From the NCBI GenBank assembly GCA_040880485.1, contig JBBDIJ010000010.1, forward strand, positions 1 through 64,000: a stretch of DNA of 64,000 bases. The letters are read 5' to 3'. Shown here one piece after another: positions 1 to 5,911 of this stretch (its first letter is position 1; the number at the start of each line of letters is the position of its first letter). Position numbers and translations under genes: made by a program. The stretch comes from JBBDIJ01 sp040880485 (GTDB lineage Bacteria > Bacteroidota > Rhodothermia > Balneolales > Balneolaceae). The notes beneath the pieces are model-generated. The model was not told where the DNA came from, searched no databases, and was given only the letters and a program-made list of their open reading frames with translations.

Positions 1-163
1 TGAACGGTAAACATATTTGTTATTAACTGGCATACACCAACTTACGGAATTTTAACTTTCCTTAAGTTGTCTTGACCCTAAAAAAAATCTCTGGCCAAAC
101 TATTCTCTTACTAATGTATCAGAAATAATGAAAACAGCACCTGTGAGGACAAACATATATACT
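1..163. other. AT-rich left edge without recognisable gene
   Basis: This is the AT-rich stretch downstream of the small membrane protein gene. I see no reading frame with family features, no tRNA-like fold and no clear hairpin followed by a T-run. It shares the low GC of the next 500 bases, so it probably belongs to the same acquired segment. Confidence 0.4.
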
Positions 164-508
164 TTACATAAACTCAAAGCCTAATATCCATAAGCCTATA
201 ATTAATGCTACTGCTGAAAACGCAAATAATATAAAATGGTATTTTAATACTTGAATTAATTTATTCTTGTCAATTTTATAATATAAAATATAAATATAAA
301 TTTGTAACAACAATACTATAATAACTATTATGGATGCAAATATAATTTGACTTTTTGTATATGGAAATATACTATTATCATTTATAATTAATGCGTAATT
401 TGGAGGCAATATTATTCCAAAAAATAAAATCCAATAAAATATATCTCTTATTTTCTCAGTTGTTGTGACATTTTTAGTCAATTGACCATTAACATCTATA
501 TTACTCAT
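164..508 (-). CDS. Small hydrophobic membrane protein, about 3 TM helices
   Basis: The product is about 114 aa if translation starts at the ATG at 508. The open frame extends to 613, but that would overlap the upstream peptide gene, whereas 508 leaves a 22-bp gap. Three hydrophobic stretches lie near residues 23-43, 53-77 and 88-113, with a short polar N-terminus and a Lys-rich loop between helices 2 and 3. I do not recognise a family. Codons are very A/T-rich (many ATA, TTA, AAT), unlike the moderate-GC genes that fill the rest of the window, which suggests recent acquisition. It lies directly downstream of a secreted cysteine-rich peptide gene on the same strand, so co-transcription is likely. 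A role as self-protection (immunity) or export partner of that peptide is possible but purely inferred. Confidence 0.6.
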   Translation of the reverse strand: MSNIDVNGQLTKNVTTTEKIRDIFYWILFFGIILPPNYALIINDNSIFPYTKSQIIFASIIVIIVLLLQIYIYILYYKIDKNKLIQVLKYHFILFAFSAVALIIGLWILGFEFM

Positions 509-530
509 GGCATTAAATATATTTTTAATA

Positions 531-899
531 TTAACATTGCGATATGCACAAATCATAAGAATCTTGTGCACTATTATAACAAATATCATGGATAAGCACT
601 GCAATCCCGACACAAGTGATATATGCAGGGGAACCAGGTATTAAAATTGTACAACCTGCAAACGTAGCCCAAAAAGTAGCATTGCATGACCCTTTATCGT
701 TTTCCCATTGAATCTCACAAAACTGTTCACACTCATCCTCCTCCTCCCCGCCACTCTGTGCAAGAGCCACAATACTATTCAAGGTGACATTTATATTCGA
801 TTCACTTTTATGATTGTTTGAGATCGACATGTTAATCGCCATCAGGAGTGCAAACACAAATACAGATATTAAAATAAGAATTCTCTTTTTCTTCATCAT
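531..899 (-). CDS. NVEALA-like secreted peptide with eight cysteines
   Basis: About 122 aa from the ATG at 899. The open frame reaches 965, but the preceding 22 residues are not leader-like, whereas the ATG at 899 gives a Lys/Arg-rich n-region followed by a hydrophobic core (residues 7-22). Around residues 39-48 the sequence TLNSIVALAQ matches the end of the leader in NVEALA-type peptides of Bacteroidota, and an acidic Gly-Glu stretch follows. The mature part carries eight Cys (residues 57, 61, 72, 83, 96, 107, 118, 122), an even number that would allow four disulfides, plus two hydrophobic patches around residues 76-104. NVEALA peptides are often found beside six-bladed beta-propeller lipoprotein genes, and a fragment of one lies 360 bp upstream. 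Function unknown; a secreted signal, toxin or bacteriocin-like peptide are all possible. Confidence 0.65.
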   Translation of the reverse strand: MMKKKRILILISVFVFALLMAINMSISNNHKSESNINVTLNSIVALAQSGGEEEDECEQFCEIQWENDKGSCNATFWATFAGCTILIPGSPAYITCVGIAVLIHDICYNSAQDSYDLCISQC

Positions 900-1260
900 C
901 GTCAATGTTCGTGAAGGTTCATAAACTGACCGAATCGTTTTTCGCTTCAACCATCGGCCCGTCATTTCGTTGGCGCTTCAATTATCTATGAACCATCATA
1001 CAAATCTTTTTTTAAAAAAATATAGGGACAAAAGTAGACAAAAGTAGACAAAAGTGGACAAAAGTAGACAAAAGTGGACAAAAGTAGACAAAACAGGACA
1101 AAAGTGGACAATATCCAGAAAGGCCTGAGAGTAAACGACTCTGTAATCTCACTGATATGGCCGGCACATACGGTACAGTATAGTCAGAACAAAGAGCTTG
1201 CAGTGTCACATTAATGCGATACAGAATGGGGATAAGAGAATTATTTGACTCTGGCAACCC
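900..1260. other. 361-bp gene-free region with 10-bp repeat array
   Basis: This lies upstream of the NVEALA-like gene and downstream of the propeller fragment. It holds the tandem array at 1021-1110 and an A/T-rich tract at 1009-1020. The minus-strand open frame through the array is low-complexity and has no family features. I found no good TAnnTTTG -7 element for the peptide gene; a TTTG on the minus strand near 1002 is the only weak -33-like candidate. Confidence 0.5.
1021..1110. repeat. Tandem array of 10-bp unit AAAGTRGACA
   Basis: Eight consecutive 10-bp units occupy 1031-1110, read on the plus strand as AAAGTAGACA or AAAGTGGACA, with one variant AAACAGGACA at 1091-1100; a degenerate unit precedes them. 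The period is close to one DNA helical turn, so every copy would present the same face to a protein. The array starts about 130 bp upstream of the NVEALA-like start codon. It could be a binding array, a slippage product or a recombination scar; the sequence alone does not decide. Confidence 0.9.
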
Positions 1261-1791
1261 TCAGTGACGCCCGGAAGTCGTCATGAATCTCAAAAAAAGA
1301 TAGTCGGTATCGTTTGTCATTCCCAGGAATCGGGTGTTGTAGATGTGCCCATCCACAACATTGATAATTCTGCTGAATAGGAATTGCGGGAAATTATTCA
1401 CTGAAATATGGTTGTAGAAGTCCAGTGTATCCGGATAGGTATCGGTTGGTATCACTGTGTATCTTGCATTCTCATCTCCTATGTAAATCTTGCCTGCAGA
1501 GTAGTCCAGAGAAATACTATTCGAGCCAAAATCGCCCGGACCTCTGCCTGGACTGTCCACTCTGTAGAGTAAGCTTCCTTCCAGATCGTAGAACAAGATC
1601 AAATGACTATTAAAGGGGGAGATTACAATCATGTTTCCGGTGAGAACCACATCTCCGGAGTAGGCGCCGTAGTTGGGAATCAGATGGCTCTCTTCCAGTT
1701 CCATCTCCCTGACGAATTCCAGCTCTGCATCGCACTCAACGACGGAAAACTGATCCCTGCTGTTCCCTGAAGCAGCCAATACTGTTCCCAT
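1261..1791 (-). pseudogene. Fragment of a six-bladed beta-propeller protein gene
   Basis: The frame reads as the N-terminal half of a six-bladed beta-propeller (BF3164/TolB-like) protein. It has a strand-rich region, the hallmark Gly-rich turn GRGPGDFGS after LYRVDSP, and a second blade with IYIGDE. Intact members are about 350-400 aa and start with a signal peptide or lipobox. Here there is no leader (upstream the frame runs into the reverse side of the cysteine-rich gene) and the frame stops after MTTSGRH at about blade 3. The 5' end overlaps the 3' end of the neighbouring gene by about 56 bp. I read it as a decayed remnant. Intact relatives commonly sit next to NVEALA-type peptides, as this one does. 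Confidence 0.65.
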
Positions 1792-2287
1792 CCAATGTAC
1801 AGCAAGTAAAAAGGCCCTCCCGGCAATCGATCCTGATCCAGGAATTATCACTATTATCAGCAAAGGTACAGCCGCTGGATCCTATGCCACCCGAGTGACA
1901 ATCTGACCCATCCACTCCGGATAGTTGCCTTGATTTGAAACCGTCATACCAGTCCGCAAAATTAAATTCGGTAATGTTCAGGCTGATAATACCGTCTACC
2001 TGGCGAACATCATCCTCATTATCCACTGAAAATGGAATGGCGCCACCTCCATGAGTCACTTCAAGCACCCCGTTATTGTGGGACACCTGTGTGATCTCTT
2101 CTTCAAAACGAATCCCTTCGGATCCCGTCCCGATGAGTATATAACCAGACGATGAACCTTCGATGTATAAAGCCCCCTCTCTCTGATCTATGACATAGAA
2201 TCCATCATCCTGTTCATTACCTATAAATTGATACGCAATGAAAACACCAAAAAATAAAATAGAGATCCCAACGATGACTCGTGTCAT
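1736..2287 (-). CDS. Exported protein with cysteine-rich C-terminal motif
   Basis: 183 aa. The N-terminus (residues 2-21) is one hydrophobic segment, a signal anchor or uncleaved signal. Residues 28-120 are polar and rich in short beta-like stretches. The tail carries Cys130, Cys140, Cys155, Cys162, Cys163 and Cys172 in the arrangement C-H-S-G-G-I-G-S-S-G-C ... C-R-E-G-L-F-T-C-C. From memory, short C-SGG-x-GS-x-C ... C-x(5-6)-CC tails recur in small exported proteins of Bacteroidota near beta-propeller and NVEALA genes; I could not verify this here. The last residues (after Cys172) lie over the propeller fragment and may be a product of the rearrangement that truncated that gene. Function unknown. 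Confidence 0.65.
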   Translation of the reverse strand: MTRVIVGISILFFGVFIAYQFIGNEQDDGFYVIDQREGALYIEGSSSGYILIGTGSEGIRFEEEITQVSHNNGVLEVTHGGGAIPFSVDNEDDVRQVDGIISLNITEFNFADWYDGFKSRQLSGVDGSDCHSGGIGSSGCTFADNSDNSWIRIDCREGLFTCCTLDGNSIGCFREQQGSVFRR

Positions 2288-2368
2288 ACATTCAATTTTT
2301 TAAATTTCGATTCCACGAAATTACAAAATCAGTATCTCTTCTCAATATGCAACACACCTGCATTGAAA

Positions 2369-2722
2369 TCAGTCCAACGGAATAAACAGAGACTTTCTCC
2401 GGATCGGTGTCAGATTCCGGGTTTTGTGCCCTTTTCCGGTCGTATCCTCGGCAAGCAGGATCTCCCCCGCTCCGAACCTTCGCTTCTCTCCCAGTGAAGT
2501 TTCAATTTCGATCTCCCCGTCCAGCAGTACGATATACTGTTTCCGGGGTGCGTTGTGGAAATCGTAGTCGTAGCCCGGATCCACCTCGCGAAATAGCAGC
2601 TCCTTTACCGCCACCGGTTCGGAAAGGGCCCCGATCTCTCCCAACTCCTGCAGGGGCACCTCAATCTCCTCAAACCGGCTCTCGCCGTGTTCGTCACAGT
2701 ATAGCCTGGTGATGGTAAACAT
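2369..2722 (-). CDS. Small cupin-domain protein
   Basis: 117 aa with a single double-stranded beta-helix fold. The first cupin motif region is around residues 55-80 (HNAPRKQYIVLLDGEIEIE) and the second around 85-105 (GEILLAEDTTGKGHKTR). The conserved GxIxLxED-TTGKGH stretch is typical of small cupins of unknown substrate. The first motif keeps His56, the usual Glu region is Tyr/Val-rich, and the second motif keeps the His of GKGH, so metal binding is plausible but not assured. It is the end of a run of unrelated small genes; the gap of 42 bp to the DUF1761 gene would allow co-transcription. A precise role cannot be assigned. Confidence 0.8.
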   Translation of the reverse strand: MFTITRLYCDEHGESRFEEIEVPLQELGEIGALSEPVAVKELLFREVDPGYDYDFHNAPRKQYIVLLDGEIEIETSLGEKRRFGAGEILLAEDTTGKGHKTRNLTPIRRKSLFIPLD

Positions 2723-2764
2723 CTGAACCTCTGTTTCTCTTCTATTTATAGCAGTAGTAAAAAC

Positions 2765-3172
2765 CTACCAGGCACCGAGGATAGCCCCCGCGATGGCGAG
2801 GCCGACCACGTGATACCCGTTGTCGATAAAATGCAAACCGAGCTTGTTTTCGGAGAACAAACCTGTCGTTCCCGCCAGTGTGAAGACAAAACCGGCAGCC
2901 GCTCCAAACCCGATTAGCGAGCCGTGCAGGGCAGTATCAATGGCAAGGGCCTGCAGAAAAACTGCCAGAGTCACCGTGGCTGTAAACTGAAGCAGGAAAC
3001 TCCACATAAAGATCTTCGGATCAGGATCTTTGATGTCCTGTTCTCTCAACTTCCTGAGAGCCATCCACTTTTTTGAGAAGAGAGGGCCGTACCAGATCCA
3101 TCCGAGCATAAAATAGGTGACAGCCGCCACAAGCACGGCCCATACGTTCAGTGATATAATGATTTCAATCAT
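2765..3172 (-). CDS. DUF1761 family membrane protein
   Basis: 135 aa with four hydrophobic helices (about 8-28, 54-75, 82-105, 115-134) and the family signature FMLGWIWYGPLFSKKWM near the N-terminus, with a conserved Trp/Tyr-Gly-Pro-Leu-Phe just after helix 1. The length matches DUF1761 proteins, whose function is unknown. The start ATG at 3172 gives the expected N-terminus. Upstream lies the glyoxalase/cytochrome junction, so its original promoter context may have been altered. Confidence 0.85.
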   Translation of the reverse strand: MIEIIISLNVWAVLVAAVTYFMLGWIWYGPLFSKKWMALRKLREQDIKDPDPKIFMWSFLLQFTATVTLAVFLQALAIDTALHGSLIGFGAAAGFVFTLAGTTGLFSENKLGLHFIDNGYHVVGLAIAGAILGAW

Positions 3173-3217
3173 AGTACTCCTGTGTTGGTTTCTACTCTGC
3201 CTTCGCCTGAACCCCGT

Positions 3218-3379
3218 CTATTCAGCCGTCCCGGGTGTAAATGCAACAACTCTATTCTCTACGGGTGCTACCGTCTGAAGGTAGGCATAGATTGCCTGCA
3301 GATCTTCATCCTCCATACCGGTGTACATCAACCAGGGCATGATCGTCTGAAACTGGCCGGGCCTGATCAGTTTTTTCAT
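3218..3379 (-). pseudogene. Orphan C-terminus of a c-type cytochrome
   Basis: This frame, too short for routine gene calling, encodes 53 residues that match the C-terminal end of class I cytochrome c domains. They include the heme Met ligand context QTIMPWLMY, then GMEDEDLQAIYAYLQTV, the usual last helix, and PVENRVVAF. No CxxCH heme site precedes it: the frame is closed by a TAA just upstream and the preceding DNA belongs to the glyoxalase gene. It is therefore the 3' remnant of a cytochrome gene whose 5' part was deleted. The glyoxalase frame reads through the same DNA out of frame. Confidence 0.75.
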
Positions 3380-3815
3380 GAGAGAAGTGGATTAGGTTGT
3401 CAGTTTTCCAGGGCCGGTCTCTGTAGAGCTCCAAACCATTACGGTCCGGATCATTCAGGTAGATCGCCTCCGAAACCCCATGATCGCTGGCACCCGTAAT
3501 TGGAATGTTATTATCCATCAAGCGTTTGGTGATCTCGGCCAAATCTCGCCTTGCAGGATACAGTATGGCCGTATGGAACAGGCCTGCGCTTCGAACCGGG
3601 GCAGGTGGCGCTCCTTCGGAGTGCCATGTGTTCAACCCTATATGATGATGGTAGCCACCGGCAGAGATAAATGCGGCCTGATCTCCATAAGTGGTCATCA
3701 GTTTGAACCCCAGCAGATGGCAGTAAAAGTGAAGGGAACGCTCCAGATCTGCAACCTTCAGATGAACATGACCGATCGACGTTTGGTCCGGAACTCTGTA
3801 GTTTTTTTCTGCCAT
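3306..3815 (-). CDS. VOC/glyoxalase family protein with replaced C-terminus
   Basis: 169 aa. The N-terminal 130 residues are a typical vicinal-oxygen-chelate (catechol 2,3-dioxygenase/glyoxalase) protein: IGHVHLKVADLERSLHFY (metal His in module 1), GGYHHHIGLNTWHS (a His-rich loop), then GLFHTAILYP and ending in NDPDRNGLELYRDRP. Metal ligands His18, His55/57 and the Glu of LELY appear intact. After RDRP, homologues usually continue with a family-specific tail. Here the reading frame enters DNA that in another frame encodes the end of a cytochrome c, so the last roughly 25-30 residues are junk sequence. Activity may survive because the tail lies outside the core fold. Substrate unknown. Confidence 0.75.
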   Translation of the reverse strand: MAEKNYRVPDQTSIGHVHLKVADLERSLHFYCHLLGFKLMTTYGDQAAFISAGGYHHHIGLNTWHSEGAPPAPVRSAGLFHTAILYPARRDLAEITKRLMDNNIPITGASDHGVSEAIYLNDPDRNGLELYRDRPWKTDNLIHFSHEKTDQARPVSDDHALVDVHRYGG

Positions 3816-3890
3816 AAAAACTCCTGCGGGCTATTCGCCTTCATTTTCCAGATGCACCCATCCACAATGGATCGAAAAACCAATTGGGGC

Positions 3891-4463
3891 TTATCCTTCA
3901 AGTTGATAGCTCACCAACTCATCCGTATTCCCATTTTGATCTACCCACTTCACTTCACCTACTCCCGGCGCAAAATAGATCCTCTCGTTCGTGTCCAGAT
4001 TCTCATAGACCGAAGCCTGGAAAGTGCCGGCGGGTACCGTCACCTCCTCCACTCTGTGCTCATAGGTAAACTCCGATTCTCCTACAGAAATAGTGTACTG
4101 TTCTCCATCCTCCATACCGGTCCTGAATAAGAGCACTTCTCCGACATGAATCCCCTTTTCACTGATCACAAATTGGCTGCCATCGTAGGTATCACTGCTC
4201 ACAACGTAGATTGAAACCCCTACCAACAGGCTGCTGTCCGACTGGGTATAGTTCAGAATGGTCTGCTCCCACTCCTCCTCTTCCTGATTCTTGTAGACCC
4301 ATTTACTTCCTATATGGATCGGAATCAGCAGTGATTCCCTGTCGATGAATATCTCCTCTTCTTCTTCAGGTTCATTCGTGTCCGCAACATCGCACCCCTG
4401 AAAAACCGCCATCAGAGTGAATAGAAGCAGGGTGAACAGGGTACTGTGGTTGATTGTTTTCAC
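3891..4463 (-). CDS. Predicted lipoprotein, unknown function
   Basis: 190 aa from a GTG start at 4463; no ATG fits a full leader. The signal peptide has a hydrophobic core at residues 8-21 and the lipobox ends VFQGC, so Cys24 is the likely lipidated residue. An acidic spacer follows (DVADTNEPEEEEE). The remainder is beta-rich and contains HIGSKWVYKN, a VPAGTF turn and YFAPGVGEVKW, a combination seen in uncharacterised outer-envelope lipoproteins of Bacteroidota. It has no catalytic motif. It stands between the glyoxalase and amidohydrolase genes with gaps of 75 and more than 100 bp, so it may be transcribed alone. Confidence 0.75.
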   Translation of the reverse strand: MKTINHSTLFTLLLFTLMAVFQGCDVADTNEPEEEEEIFIDRESLLIPIHIGSKWVYKNQEEEEWEQTILNYTQSDSSLLVGVSIYVVSSDTYDGSQFVISEKGIHVGEVLLFRTGMEDGEQYTISVGESEFTYEHRVEEVTVPAGTFQASVYENLDTNERIYFAPGVGEVKWVDQNGNTDELVSYQLEG

Positions 4464-4570
4464 TAATTCTGGAATATGGATGGATGGGAAGTTGCACGGC
4501 TTTAAATATAGAACCTGAAAAGCCTCAAATTATTATCTGAACTGCAAGAAGTTCCTGCCGAGACCCCCCT

Positions 4571-5881
4571 TTACCTGGGTGTTCCCTGCCTCTGATCTAC
4601 CTTCTCACGATATTTCTCATAGAATTGAAGGTGTGCATCCCGCATATCAATCTTTCTCCCTTCGATATATGCCTGCAGGATCTCTGTATCGTACTCAAGC
4701 GGATGGCCGGTGGTAATCAAAAGTGTCGCATCCTTTCTGGGTTCAATGGTTCCGAGACGATCCTCGAAACCAAGTATTTCAGCCGGTGAGATTGTGACCG
4801 CTTTTAATGCCTCATCCAGTGGCAGACCGAAGGCCACAGCCGCTCCTGCCTCCCATGGCAGTCGATTGGCATAAGCTGCGTCACTGGCGCCGGCAATAGC
4901 AAACTTGACTCCCGCATCGTAGAGTTTTGCCGGGAGAGAGTATCGGGAATCATACGGCTCCCAGTCTCTGTTTGGCGAATCGAGGACCGATGTTACGATC
5001 ACGGGAATACGGTGTCGGGAGAGATGGTTCAAAATATAGTGTGAATCCCTCCCTCCCAGTATAACGATTCGAAGCCCCTCCTCCTGTGACCAGGATATAG
5101 CATCCTGAATCTGGCGCACCTCATCTGCCTGCACGACAACCGGAACATTCTGCTCCAGAACAGGGATCATCGCCTCCATCCGAATATCGAAAGCGAGGGC
5201 TGAACCCTCTCCCATCGCCACTCTGGCACTGCGGTAGGCTCTCGAGTCCGCAAAAAACTCCCGAAGGTATTTGAGGGAGTTCCCATAGCTGTTTTCGTTA
5301 TTCGTTGATGGCCAGTTGATCACCAGGCCCGCACCCGGCCGGATCACCATCTCCTGCCACGTCCATCCGTCTAGCATCATCGCTGCAGACTTACCGGAAA
5401 TCAGACCACCAGCAGGAGTGCTAACAGTTGCCAGCACCCCGGCAGAACGGGCTACCCCTATGTGACGACTCTCGGGATTGAACGCTGCCTCCGCCCTCAC
5501 ATTAGGGTTTACAGAACCCTGTTCATTCAGGTCAACGGTCATTGAAACCTGCCCAATTTCAAAGAGTCCCATTTCGGACCACGCGTCAATGAGCCCCGGA
5601 AAGAGATGCCGCCCATCCAGATCTACAATCTCGGCATTGGAAGGGATCTCTATACTCTCCCCCACGGCAACGATTTTACCCATCTCCACAAGTACAGTAC
5701 CCCCCTCCACCACACCGTTCGAGACGGTATGAATGGTACCATTCACAAACGCTAAAGGCCGCTCCTGGGCCGGAGCAGGAACCTGTGAATAAAGCGGCGT
5801 CATGAATGTCAGAAGTGTTATGAGCAGAGTAAAAAAAGGCGTCAGAATATACATGGGCTGGTATTTTTTAAGACGGTTCAT
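4571..5881 (-). CDS. Exported amidohydrolase-like protein, metal site degenerate
   Basis: About 436 aa. I place the start at the ATG at 5881, preceded by GGAG; a TTG at 5911 directly after the stop of the upstream gene is the alternative. A signal peptide precedes PLYSQ. The fold is an imidazolonepropionase-like amidohydrolase: composite beta domain (HTVSNGVVEGGTVLVE), then the position where the active-site HxH normally lies reads GLIDAWSEMG, so both metal histidines are missing, and the end has LGTIEPRKDATLLI. It follows the 1001-aa amidohydrolase protein within about 30 bp, so the two are an operon and probably act together in the periplasm. Whether it keeps hydrolase activity is doubtful; a scaffold or binding role is possible. 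Confidence 0.8.
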   Translation of the reverse strand: MNRLKKYQPMYILTPFFTLLITLLTFMTPLYSQVPAPAQERPLAFVNGTIHTVSNGVVEGGTVLVEMGKIVAVGESIEIPSNAEIVDLDGRHLFPGLIDAWSEMGLFEIGQVSMTVDLNEQGSVNPNVRAEAAFNPESRHIGVARSAGVLATVSTPAGGLISGKSAAMMLDGWTWQEMVIRPGAGLVINWPSTNNENSYGNSLKYLREFFADSRAYRSARVAMGEGSALAFDIRMEAMIPVLEQNVPVVVQADEVRQIQDAISWSQEEGLRIVILGGRDSHYILNHLSRHRIPVIVTSVLDSPNRDWEPYDSRYSLPAKLYDAGVKFAIAGASDAAYANRLPWEAGAAVAFGLPLDEALKAVTISPAEILGFEDRLGTIEPRKDATLLITTGHPLEYDTEILQAYIEGRKIDMRDAHLQFYEKYREKVDQRQGTPR

Positions 5882-5911
5882 CTTTTCAGGTTTCTCCGGT
5901 TCAGAGTTCAA

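Noticed and set aside
509..613. Longer start of the small membrane protein (149 aa)
   Set aside because: It would overlap the cysteine-rich peptide gene by 83 bp; the ATG at 508 leaves a clean gap and keeps all three helices.
1021..1110. Possible CRISPR array
   Set aside because: Units are contiguous 10-mers with no spacers, far below CRISPR repeat length, and no cas genes are near.
1012..1257. Minus-strand 81-aa open frame through the repeat array
   Set aside because: Its C-terminal half is only the translation of the 10-bp repeats and it has no leader, family pattern or ribosome site.
3480..4130. Plus-strand 216-aa open frame
   Set aside because: It runs antisense through the glyoxalase and lipoprotein genes and has no recognisable features; both minus-strand genes have clear family or leader signals.
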